Assembly (NCBI RefSeq): GCF_927312905.1
Contig: NZ_CAKMHQ010000031.1
Location: 39,651 to 103,650 of the forward strand
Origin: Candidatus Nitrotoga sp. 1052
GTDB lineage: Bacteria > Pseudomonadota > Gammaproteobacteria > Burkholderiales > Gallionellaceae
Direction: 5' to 3'
Length of the DNA stretch: 64,000 nt
In this document: piece after piece, positions 28,001 to 35,309 of the stretch
How the letters are laid out: the number at the start of each line of letters is the position of its first letter
Position numbering within the stretch: position 1 is the first letter of the stretch
Made by a program: the position numbers and the translations under genes
The notes under the pieces: model-generated
The model's input: the letters and a program-made list of their open reading frames with translations, nothing else
The model's database searches: none
What the model was told of the DNA's origin: nothing

Positions 28001-30765
28001 CGCATGCATACTGGCGTCTGAAAGGCTTGGCGGTTGATCTGATAATCTGGAATGAGGATCACTCAGGTTATCGACAATTACTGCAAGAACATATAATGGG
28101 ACTGGTCTCCAGTAGTGTCGAGGCACACATGCTCGACTGTCCGGGAGGCATCTTCGTCCACCGTGGCGAGCAAATTGCTCCAGAGGATCGGATATTGCTG
28201 CAAACAGTCGCACGCGCGATCATTGTGGATAGTAACGGCAGTTTGGCGGACCAGGTCACCCGTCGTATCTCTGTGGAATTGCCAGTCGCGCTCACTGGAT
28301 CGGCGCCGATTCGTCGTTCTGATTCTAGGCGAATGGTTGAGTTGCCGCGGCGCCGGCTGCTCTTCGATAATGGTCTCGGCGGGTTCTCCGAGGATGGCCG
28401 CGAATATGTCATCACCACCGGACTCGGCCAAATGACTCCTGCACCGTGGTCGAATGTGTTGGCTAACCCGCACTTTGGAACGGTGATTTCAGAGAGCGGT
28501 CAAGCCTATACTTGGGGCGAGAACGCGCACGAATTCCGCCTGACACCTTGGCGCAATGATCCGGTAAGCGATGGGGGAGGAGAGGCATTCTATCTCCGCG
28601 ACGAAGAGAGTGGCTATTACTGGTCGCCAACACCCTTGCCAAAATGTGGTGTAACGCCATACGTTACACGGCACGGGTTCGGTTATAGCGTCTTCGAACA
28701 TAGCGAGGGCGGTATCCATTCGGAGCTATGGATATTCGTTGCATTGGATGCATCAGTTAAATTCACGATGCTGAAAGTGCGTAATGATTCCGGACGGCCA
28801 CGACAGCTATCCGTGACCGGATATACAGAATGGGTGTTGGGCGATCTGCGGGAGAAAACTGGTATGCACGTGATCACCGAGATCGACCCCAAGAGCGGAG
28901 TGCTATTCGCGCGCAATCCATATAACAACGATTTCGCAGGCCGGATCGCCTTCTTCGACACTGACGATACCACACGTAGCGTGACGGGTGATCGAACCGA
29001 GTTCATTGGCCGTAACGGTGGACTCAAAAATCCGGCTGCGATGGCGTGGGCGGAACTCTCGGGTCGGGTTGGTCCGGCGCTGGATCCCTGCGGTGCCCTC
29101 CGGGTCTCTTTTGAGCTGGATACAGGCCAGACGCACGAGACTGTTTTCCGTCTTGGCCTTGGTCGTGATGCTGACGATGTTCGAACGTTGGCGCGACGTT
29201 TCCGCGGTTCGATCGCGGCGCACAAGGCATTAGAAAAAGTGCAGCATTACTGGCAGCGTACACTCGGTGCCGTGCAGGTGCAAACACCCGATCAGTCCAT
29301 TAATCTACTGATGAACGGTTGGCTCGTATACCAGATTTTGGCTTGCCGTATGTGGGGTCGCAGCGGTTATTATCAGTCCGGCGGGGCCTTTGGCTTCCGT
29401 GATCAGTTGCAGGATGCGATGGCGCTTGTGCATGCGGAACCTGTCCTGGTGCGCGAGCATTTGCTTCGTTGTGCAGCGCGTCAATTCATTGAAGGTGACG
29501 TCCAGCATTGGTGGCATCCACCAATGGGCCGCGGCGTGCGCACGCGCTGTTCAGATGACTATCTTTGGCTGCCACTGGTGACCTGTCGCTACATAACAGC
29601 CACCGGCGATATTGGCGTGCTGAATGAATCCGTACCATTCCTTGAGGGTCGTTTGGTCCACGCTGACGAAGATTCATATTACGACTTGCCTGTCCATTCC
29701 GAGCAGGCCGCGAGTTTATATGAGCATTGTGTGCGCGCAATCGTTAACGGGTTGCGATTCGGCGAACATGGCCTCCCGCTGATGGGTGCCGGAGACTGGA
29801 ACGACGGAATGAATCTGGTCGGTATCCACGGCAAGGGCGAAAGCATCTGGCTAGCCTTCTTCCTGTATGACGTACTCATTCAATTTGTCGACGTCGCTGC
29901 ACAGCATGGCGATACGGTTTTTGTCGATCGCTGCGAAAAGGAAGCCGCCCGTCTGCGCCAAAATATCGAGCTGCATGGCTGGGATGGTCAATGGTATCTC
30001 CGTGCTTTCTTTGATGATGGCAGCCCGCTGGGTTCTTCCTCCAACTCTGAATGCCGGATTGATTCGATTGCGCAAAGCTGGTCAGTGCTGTCCGGAGCAG
30101 GCGCCGACAAACGACAACGGCAAGCCATGGAAGCGGTGAGCGAGCATTTAGTACGACGGGATGCCGGCATTATTCAACTGCTCGATCCACCTTTCGACCA
30201 ATCGCCATTGAATCCCGGCTACATCAAAGGCTATGTCCCCGGTGTTCGTGAGAACGGCGGGCAATATACGCATGCGGCCATCTGGGCGACGATGGCGTTC
30301 GCCGCATTGGGGGATCGTCAGCGCGCGTGGGAATTGTTGGCGATGATTAACCCGGTGAACCATGCGCAAACACCAGAGTCGGTAGCGGTATACAAAACGG
30401 AACCATATGTTGTCGCAGCCGATGTCTATGCCGTTTCGCCGCACACCGGCCGAGGCGGATGGTCATGGTATACAGGCTCTGCCGGCTGGCTGTATAGATT
30501 GATCCTGGAAACACTCCTGGGTTTAACGCTGGAGGTTGACAAGCTGCGTTTCGCACCATGCCTCCCCGCGGACTGGAAGACGTTCACGGTGAATTACCGC
30601 TATCGGGAGACGGATTATCGCATCACCATCGTTCAGACCGACGATACAGACAATGCGCCAGGTGTGACCATCGACGGTGTTGCACAGCACGATTTGGTCA
30701 TTACTCTGGTTAACGATTGTGAGCCACACACTGTTGAGGTGCGGTTAGGTGGTGTTCTCGCATAA
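22045..30765 (+). CDS. ndvB: Cyclic beta-1,2-glucan synthase, NdvB type
   Basis: This giant inner-membrane enzyme (about 2,906 aa) initiates, elongates, trims and cyclises beta-1,2-glucan, the periplasmic osmoregulated glucan of NdvB/Cgs-bearing bacteria. The N-terminal soluble region (1-420) is followed by membrane segments near 425-445 and 455-480. The GT84 catalytic core has LDTDTQLPRD (about residue 660), EGSFIGKGIYDVDAFE, SHDLLEGS and HRWIRGDW (about 814). More membrane segments lie at about 860-905 and 995-1035. Two GH94-like phosphorylase-type regions follow, the second carrying GAGDWNDGMN with the likely catalytic Asp near 2584. Start choice: GGAGG at 22031-22035 abuts the ATG at 22036 with no spacer, but sits nine bases before the in-frame TTG at 22045, which is therefore preferred. 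No export partner is adjacent. Confidence 0.93.
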   Translation: MKVGDTKISDLLLSLTTWFRKIGWPGTQLREELPLRSELFSADQMELYGRILAASHTVSPKRSPDQLLARLAANESTLISVCNVLTATVKANHRLTPAGEWLFDNFHLLEEQIRTAKHHLPKNYSRELPCLVRGSSAGLPRVYDIALQTISHGDGRVDTETLSRFVASYQTVTTLQLGELWAIPIMLRLALIENLRRVAVYIEIDRLERNLAVKWADEMTKVVEKDPKGLILVIADMARSDPPMTAPFVSEFVRRLQGQSPALALPLKWIEQSLAESNRTIEELVQSGNQQQAADQVSISNSIGSLRMLGAVDWRDFTEAASAIETILREDPGGVYGRMDFVTRDRYRHVVERLAKGSALSEVEVAQTTLRLAREGAAMGRGDEIAAHVGFHLIGKGLPDLERTVQARLSILEKLCRISRRFSFFFYLSAITLITLFLTSGLVIKAYGDGARDWLLGAVYVLSLLATSQLAVALVNWVAQLLVTPHPLPRMDFSTGIPPATRTLVVVPTMLTNAADVLNLVEALEVRFLANRDQNLDFGLLTDFLDANQEELPEDEALLQIARTSIEELNKKYGDVSSNEADETADSIGDGFQNGGRFFLFHRPRRWNPQEGVWMGFERKRGKLADLNALLRGRAGNAFSLIVGDTALLSKVKYVITLDTDTQLPRDSARQFVGAMAHPLNIPRFGGTGQGKDDNTLVTEGYGILQPRVDISLPGTNRSRYAQLFSGEIGIDPYTRTVSDVYQDLFGEGSFIGKGIYDVDAFERALAGRFPNNRVLSHDLLEGSYARAGLLSDVQLYEEFPARYSADVSRRHRWIRGDWQLVSWLFSRIPSSNGSFHRNPLSPLSQWKLFDNLRRSLVPTALALLLLLGWVALPHAWFWTLTVISILFTPIVIAVLFDLLRKPREVHLRQHLSAVMRAAGRQFGQVLFSLACLPYEVYFSLDAIVRTVVRMVVTHRRLLEWKPSREIEREPNQVISPSSYTSLGASYRSMWIAPAIAVMMMVTLVIKMPAALIVALPVLLLWAVSPAITWWISRPLERRNAELKVDQILFLRQVARRTWGFFETFVGKEDNWLPPDNFQEHPVATIAHRTSPTNIGLALLANITAYDFGYIGYGQLIERTANTLQTMDVLERHRGHFYNWYDTLSLKPLSRYVSTVDSGNLAAHLLTLRAALLEIPDAPIIGRRLFSALGDTLRIVAETASGAAAIPMAQFEKTLKAAAMAHPLTLVGIRAYLEGLLTYANEVVNQIEKNAVTLSLNESVEWAQALVRQCEGALDDLVFHAPLLLPNTSSEMHDSTLTAKIPSLRQLASEGNDRAREQIETLEYLARKSCEFAHMEYGFLYNHARRLLSIGYNVGERRLDASYYDLLASEARLCNFIAIAQGELPQESWFALGRMLTTTGGKPLLLSWSGSMFEYLMPLLVMPTYDNTLLDQTCKAAVNRQIEYGNQRGVPWGMSESGYNGVDVHLNYQYRAFGVPGLGLKRGLGDDLVIAPYASVMALMVAPEAACSNLQKLAAEGFAGKFGFYEAVDYTSSRLRRGETRAVVRSFMAHHLGMSILSLAYLLLDRPMQRRFESDPLFQATMLLLQERIPQAKVFHLRSAELPEIRAAEGVAEMPIRIIKNPNTPSPEVQLLSNGRYHVMVTNAGGGSSRWKDLAVTRWREDKTCDNWGSFCYLRDVSSGEFWSTTHQPTQKPSKRYEVVFSEGRVEFRRRDHDFDTHTEITVSPEDDIELRRVRITNRAWTRQTIEITTYAEVVLATAVADAQAPAFGNLFVQTEILPERHAILCHRRPRSQGDQTPWMFHLMTVQGAPVDAVSYETDRMRFIGRGNTVAAPHAMTDSVSLSGSAGSVLDPIVAIRQRLSIGPGESATIDIVTGVGDSRHAVLNLVDKYQDPRLADRVFDLARTHSLVMLRQLNASEADAQLFCRLAGSVLFANASLRADTSVLRNNQRGQSGLWGYAISGDLPIVLLQIGDPANIDLVRKVVAAHAYWRLKGLAVDLIIWNEDHSGYRQLLQEHIMGLVSSSVEAHMLDCPGGIFVHRGEQIAPEDRILLQTVARAIIVDSNGSLADQVTRRISVELPVALTGSAPIRRSDSRRMVELPRRRLLFDNGLGGFSEDGREYVITTGLGQMTPAPWSNVLANPHFGTVISESGQAYTWGENAHEFRLTPWRNDPVSDGGGEAFYLRDEESGYYWSPTPLPKCGVTPYVTRHGFGYSVFEHSEGGIHSELWIFVALDASVKFTMLKVRNDSGRPRQLSVTGYTEWVLGDLREKTGMHVITEIDPKSGVLFARNPYNNDFAGRIAFFDTDDTTRSVTGDRTEFIGRNGGLKNPAAMAWAELSGRVGPALDPCGALRVSFELDTGQTHETVFRLGLGRDADDVRTLARRFRGSIAAHKALEKVQHYWQRTLGAVQVQTPDQSINLLMNGWLVYQILACRMWGRSGYYQSGGAFGFRDQLQDAMALVHAEPVLVREHLLRCAARQFIEGDVQHWWHPPMGRGVRTRCSDDYLWLPLVTCRYITATGDIGVLNESVPFLEGRLVHADEDSYYDLPVHSEQAASLYEHCVRAIVNGLRFGEHGLPLMGAGDWNDGMNLVGIHGKGESIWLAFFLYDVLIQFVDVAAQHGDTVFVDRCEKEAARLRQNIELHGWDGQWYLRAFFDDGSPLGSSSNSECRIDSIAQSWSVLSGAGADKRQRQAMEAVSEHLVRRDAGIIQLLDPPFDQSPLNPGYIKGYVPGVRENGGQYTHAAIWATMAFAALGDRQRAWELLAMINPVNHAQTPESVAVYKTEPYVVAADVYAVSPHTGRGGWSWYTGSAGWLYRLILETLLGLTLEVDKLRFAPCLPADWKTFTVNYRYRETDYRITIVQTDDTDNAPGVTIDGVAQHDLVITLVNDCEPHTVEVRLGGVLA

Positions 30766-30862
30766 AACATGCTTGCGGCTTTGATTAATGTGAGCGCCAG
30801 ACTTCACCCGTACCAAAGTATTTGATTAAATATTTTTTTTGGAGTTTTTTAAAAATGTAATG

Positions 30863-30878
30863 TTTTTATAGAGGTGCC
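30863..30878 (+). repeat. Solo copy of the MITE terminal sequence
   Basis: The 16 bases tttttatagaggtgcc match the right end of the element at 3846-3860 over 15 bases (ttttatagaggtgcc). No partner end was found nearby. It sits immediately upstream of the AsmA-like gene, and its gaggtg is positioned to act as that gene's Shine-Dalgarno sequence. It could be a solo end left by imprecise excision, or chance similarity. Confidence 0.5.
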
Positions 30879-30880
30879 TG

Positions 30881-32896
30881 ATGAAATCCAATGGACAGTC
30901 TTTCATGGTATTGCGCCGTTTGTTGAAATGGGTCGGCGGGTTTTTGCTCGTGACAATAGTGTTAATCGTTCTGATTATTGCGTTTTTCAATTGGAATTGG
31001 TTGCGGGGGCCGATAGAGCGTATGACAACGGAAAAGACTGGTCGTCAATTGGTAATCAATGGCGATTTGTCAGCCCATCTTGCTTGGCCGCGCCCCTCGT
31101 TTCGCGCTGAACGTATTACGTTTGCCAATCCGCCATGGGCCAAGGAAAAACAAATGGTTGCAGTTGAAGGCGTCGAATTCACAATTGATTTGTCAGAGTT
31201 GCTAATGAAAAACGTGGTTTTGCCTGAAGTGCGTCTTGAGCGCCCGGTAGTTTTCTTGGAGCAGAGCGCAGACGGCCGGAAGAACTGGTTGCTTGACCGT
31301 GATCAGAAAGACGAGGATTCACGCATCCAGATTGACCATATACTACTTGATAACGGGCGATTCTCTTACGACGACCCCGTGAAAATGATCAGTATTCAGT
31401 CAGAAATTTCGACGCAAGGTGAGCAAAAAGCTGGTACGGCTAAAGCGAGCATTGTTTTCAGTGCCAAAGGGCAATACCAAGGTCTTCCACTCGCGGCGCA
31501 TGGTACGGGCGGGCCGGTGTTAGCCCTGCGCGATGAAACTATGCCCTACCCGTTGAAGATCGATGCAACAATAGGTAATACTGCCGCGCAGGCCGATGGA
31601 ACAATTACCGGCTTGACCAAAATTTCTGCGATCGATCTAAATCTTGTCTTGCGTGGCGATAGTCTCGCAGACCTTTTTCCATTGATTGGCATCGTGCTTC
31701 CAGAAACTCCCGCCTATTCGACCAAGGGCCGCCTGATGCACAGCGAGCACAAGTGGCGTTATGAAAATTTTGGAGGCAAAACAGGCAAGAGTGATATTGC
31801 CGGCACGCTACAGGTCGATACCGGCGGTAAACGTCCATTCATGCAAGGCGAGCTGGTTTCCAAGTTGCTCGATCTGGCTGACTTAGGTCCACTGATCGGC
31901 GCTAGACAGGGTAGCCTCGCAGAGGCCGCAAAGCAACCCGCCCCGTCGTCTGGCCAGACGACAATAATCTCAGCCAAGGCTCGCGTGTTGCCTGACGAGC
32001 CGTTCAATACTGACCGCTGGAGCACCATGGATGCAGACGTAAAACTGCGCGCAAAATCCATCCGTCGAGCCAAGGCACTGCCCATCGAAGATCTGGTAGT
32101 CCATTTGAAACTGCGGGACTCCGTTCTGACGCTTAATCCGCTTAACTTTGGCTTGGCTGGCGGTGATCTCATTGCCGTGGTTTCGCTAGATGGACAGAAG
32201 GATCCGATCCGGGCACATGCTAAAGTGCAAGCAAAAAAACTTTTGCTGGGCAAGTTATTTCCGACGGTCGATTTATCCAAATCAAGTATCGGCCAGATCA
32301 ATGGCGCATTCGATTTAACTGGAGAAGGCAACTCGGTGGCGCACATGCTGGCAACCTCCAATGGCAAGCTCGGTCTCGTCATCGCGGGTGGTGAGATCAG
32401 CAACGAAATGGTTGAAATAATCGGTCTCGATTTGTGGGAATGGCTTAGATTCAAGATGAAGGGTGATCAGCCTACGCAAATCCGTTGCGGCGTCGCTGAT
32501 TTTGGCGTTAAGAATGGCGTGATGGCGGCCAATGCGTTGGTCCTCGATACGGTGGACACCAATATCGGTGGTGCCGGTACTATCGATTTTGGCAAGGAAA
32601 CGCTGGATTTGACGCTAAATCCGCAACCAAAAGATAAAAGCCCGGTTTCATTGCGCGGTCTCATTCACATACGCGGGACTTTAGCCAATCCTGACGTGCA
32701 ACTGGACAAGGTCAAACTTGCTGAGCGCGGCCTTGGTGCGATATTGCTTGGCATAGTTAACCCGCTGCTCGCTCTGATCCCCCTTATTGAAACCGGACCG
32801 GGTCTGGACAGTGATTGCGGACGGCTGATTCAGAAAGCGCAGGAACCCGCGCCGCATAAGACCGCAGTTGGATCAAGGCGCGAATCTAAGCCTTGA
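30881..32896 (+). CDS. AsmA-family envelope protein
   Basis: The 671-aa protein is anchored by one N-terminal membrane helix (about 16-40) with a large periplasmic domain. It has the AsmA N-terminal pattern (RMTTEKTGRQLVINGDL, WPRPSFRAERITFANPPW) and the C-terminal AsmA_2-type region (TIDFGKETLDLTLNPQPKDK followed by LRGLIHIRGTLANPDV). AsmA-like proteins are linked to outer-membrane lipid transport and biogenesis, as VPS13/bridge-like proteins in current models. It follows the glucan synthase by 115 bp on the same strand, so a joint envelope role is plausible. GAGGTG, contributed by the mobile-element-like end just upstream, gives the ribosome site. An internal ATG at codon 9 is an alternative start. 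Confidence 0.87.
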   Translation: MKSNGQSFMVLRRLLKWVGGFLLVTIVLIVLIIAFFNWNWLRGPIERMTTEKTGRQLVINGDLSAHLAWPRPSFRAERITFANPPWAKEKQMVAVEGVEFTIDLSELLMKNVVLPEVRLERPVVFLEQSADGRKNWLLDRDQKDEDSRIQIDHILLDNGRFSYDDPVKMISIQSEISTQGEQKAGTAKASIVFSAKGQYQGLPLAAHGTGGPVLALRDETMPYPLKIDATIGNTAAQADGTITGLTKISAIDLNLVLRGDSLADLFPLIGIVLPETPAYSTKGRLMHSEHKWRYENFGGKTGKSDIAGTLQVDTGGKRPFMQGELVSKLLDLADLGPLIGARQGSLAEAAKQPAPSSGQTTIISAKARVLPDEPFNTDRWSTMDADVKLRAKSIRRAKALPIEDLVVHLKLRDSVLTLNPLNFGLAGGDLIAVVSLDGQKDPIRAHAKVQAKKLLLGKLFPTVDLSKSSIGQINGAFDLTGEGNSVAHMLATSNGKLGLVIAGGEISNEMVEIIGLDLWEWLRFKMKGDQPTQIRCGVADFGVKNGVMAANALVLDTVDTNIGGAGTIDFGKETLDLTLNPQPKDKSPVSLRGLIHIRGTLANPDVQLDKVKLAERGLGAILLGIVNPLLALIPLIETGPGLDSDCGRLIQKAQEPAPHKTAVGSRRESKP

Positions 32897-33160
32897 TGAA
32901 TCTAATATGTCACTTCACACGAGTCCACCCAGTAGGTAGACCGTTACACATTGCCTGGCAGCAGAAATTGTGCAATAGATGAGATTGAAAAAGAAAATTA
33001 TTTGACGAATCTGCACTTATTCAAAATAGCTGTGCACCTGCTAATCATTTGACCTTCAACGCATTTCATCTTCAATCGAAAGCTTGCTTGTTGGAGCCAA
33101 TGCGATAGCCGGACGCTATCGTGCTCACCAATCTACCTACCTTTACCTGGATTGAAACGA

Positions 33161-35161
33161 ATGGAATCTGTACTTAAAAATATTCTTGCAGCACCCGAAG
33201 AGACTGACCCAGCCCTGTTGATTGCGCTGGTCGACAGCATTCGGCCGAAGGATCCCAATGTTGGTGAGGTGGCTACGACAAATTTGCGCGCTTTGATCAC
33301 TTTGCTGAGGATGCACCCTGAATATGCTGCCGCACTGCGGAGGTATGTGTTGACGCTATTTGAGAAGCGTCGCCACAGCCATCTATATGCCGATATCGGC
33401 ATATTATCTAACGAAGGTTTTTTTACTACAGTCTGGAATCGCATCATTTTTCGTTTATTGCCGGAGGAAACACGCGATGATTATCTGAAGGATATGTTCG
33501 GGCTCGTGTTCCATATGCATACCGATTATCTATGGGTCGACCAGATTCCTGATGAAATATGGATTGAATTATTGAAATGCATCGATTTTGATGCTGAGCC
33601 ATCTCATCCCGGATGGGCAAAAATTCAGGAGGAAATGCTGGATGCAGTCCAGATGTTGTCCTACCGCATTGCGTCCACGGGGCTTGAGCATGAACTGGTG
33701 CGTCATTATCCTGATATCGAACGCTTCGAATCTCCTTTTTTAGCGCAGAACGTCGAGGTCTGCGAATATTACCGGGCCTATCATGCACATCTCAAGGGAG
33801 CCCCCGCTTTGCCTGACGACACGCATATCCCCGTATTGTTGCAGCAATGCGAAGATGTGCTTGTAAAGGTGCGCAAGCAAGCTGCACAAAATGGTGCGAG
33901 CATCAGCCTTACATATCACTTGCAGCGCGTGCATCAGATGATCAAGCGGCTGGAAACTTTGCTGGTATTGCTCGACCCGAACGAAACCACGATGCGCAGT
34001 TTGGCTTTGCTGCGTGAATTAGTGCGTGAGGAGAATCGCAAGTACAGCGTGCGTGATGTATTTACTCGCGTTACCGATCTGGTGGCTTTGCAGGTAACAG
34101 AGAATGCAGGGAAAACCGGTGAACATTATGCTGCCGCGACGCGCGGCGAGTATTTCAATATGTTGCGCTCATCCATGGGGGCGGGTTTCATAATTGGATT
34201 TATGGCGCTGATCAAGATCTGGATTGGCAAGATGATGCTAGCGCCTTTTACCCAGGCTTTTTTCATCAGTATGAATTATGCGTTTGGTTTTTTGCTGATA
34301 CACGTCATGCATTTTACGGTTGCCACCAAGCAACCAGCAATGACCGCGGCGACGATTGCGGCCACGGTTGATCAGAATGCTGCAATGAACAATAAAGGTA
34401 AGGCCCCGCTTGATGGGGTAGTGCAACTCATCGCTATTGTATGGCGCACCCAGATGGTTTCAATTCTTGGCAATGTGATACTCGCGATTCCAACCGGTAT
34501 GCTAATTGCCGTGCTAGGTTACATGGCCGGTACGCCGGTGATGTCGGAGGAGAAAGCCTGGCATACATTGGACGATATCAATCCCTTCTATAGCTTTGCT
34601 CTGGTTCACGCCGCAATTGCCGGCGCCTGTCTTTTTCTTGCCGGGTTGATCTCTGGTTATTACGACAACAAGTGTGCTTACACTCGAATTCCAGCTCGTT
34701 TAAAACAACTACACTGGCTGCGCAAATTGTTAGGCGAGCACCGACTTGACCGCTTCGCGGCTTATATCGGAGACAATCTTGGTGCGTTAATGGGTAATTT
34801 TACGTTCGGCATCATGCTCGGCAGCATGGGGCTGATAGGCTTCATGCTCGGCCTTCCTTTCATTGATATCCGCCACGTCACGTTTTCGTCAGTCAACTTT
34901 GCTTTTGCGCTGGTTGCGCTTGATTTCATGGTGAGTTGGCAGCTGGTAGCAATTTCACTGTTGGGCATTGTGCTGATCGGGATAGTTAATCTTGCGGTGA
35001 GCTTCGGCTTGGCTCTTTACGTCGCGATGAAGGCGCGTCAAGTTCGCTTCAATCGTATTGGCGAATTGCTGCTGATGCTGGGGACACGCTTTGTGAGCAA
35101 CCCACGCGAATTTTTCTTTCCGCCCAGGAGAGAAGCTGCACTAGAAAATTCGGCATCATGA
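33161..35161 (+). CDS. Gcr/'SpecificRecomb'-family membrane protein
   Basis: This 666-aa protein belongs by overall pattern to the family labelled site-specific recombinase (Neisseria Gcr). The first half (1-330) is soluble and helical. The second half has several strong membrane segments, for example MGAGFIIGFMALIKIWIG, AFFISMNYAFGFLLIHVMHF, ILGNVILAIPTGMLIAVLGY, YSFALVHAAIAGACLFLAGL, FGIMLGSMGLIGFMLGLPF and LVAISLLGIVLIGIVNLAVS. No tyrosine- or serine-recombinase catalytic motif is visible, so DNA recombination is doubtful and a membrane function is more likely. ATG at 33161 is preferred over TTG at 33152; neither has a strong ribosome site. It lies downstream of the AsmA-like gene on the same strand. 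Confidence 0.82.
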   Translation: MESVLKNILAAPEETDPALLIALVDSIRPKDPNVGEVATTNLRALITLLRMHPEYAAALRRYVLTLFEKRRHSHLYADIGILSNEGFFTTVWNRIIFRLLPEETRDDYLKDMFGLVFHMHTDYLWVDQIPDEIWIELLKCIDFDAEPSHPGWAKIQEEMLDAVQMLSYRIASTGLEHELVRHYPDIERFESPFLAQNVEVCEYYRAYHAHLKGAPALPDDTHIPVLLQQCEDVLVKVRKQAAQNGASISLTYHLQRVHQMIKRLETLLVLLDPNETTMRSLALLRELVREENRKYSVRDVFTRVTDLVALQVTENAGKTGEHYAAATRGEYFNMLRSSMGAGFIIGFMALIKIWIGKMMLAPFTQAFFISMNYAFGFLLIHVMHFTVATKQPAMTAATIAATVDQNAAMNNKGKAPLDGVVQLIAIVWRTQMVSILGNVILAIPTGMLIAVLGYMAGTPVMSEEKAWHTLDDINPFYSFALVHAAIAGACLFLAGLISGYYDNKCAYTRIPARLKQLHWLRKLLGEHRLDRFAAYIGDNLGALMGNFTFGIMLGSMGLIGFMLGLPFIDIRHVTFSSVNFAFALVALDFMVSWQLVAISLLGIVLIGIVNLAVSFGLALYVAMKARQVRFNRIGELLLMLGTRFVSNPREFFFPPRREAALENSAS

Positions 35162-35309
35162 ACAAATAGTGGCGGGAATCAGCCACCAATGGAATTGGCA
35201 TGGATATCACGGGCCGGGCAAGCAAGATTCATATCCCATCCCAGCCAATGGTATAGTTATCCTTGATGATGCACTATGATTAATATCTTGATTATCAACC
35301 CAGGTTCAT

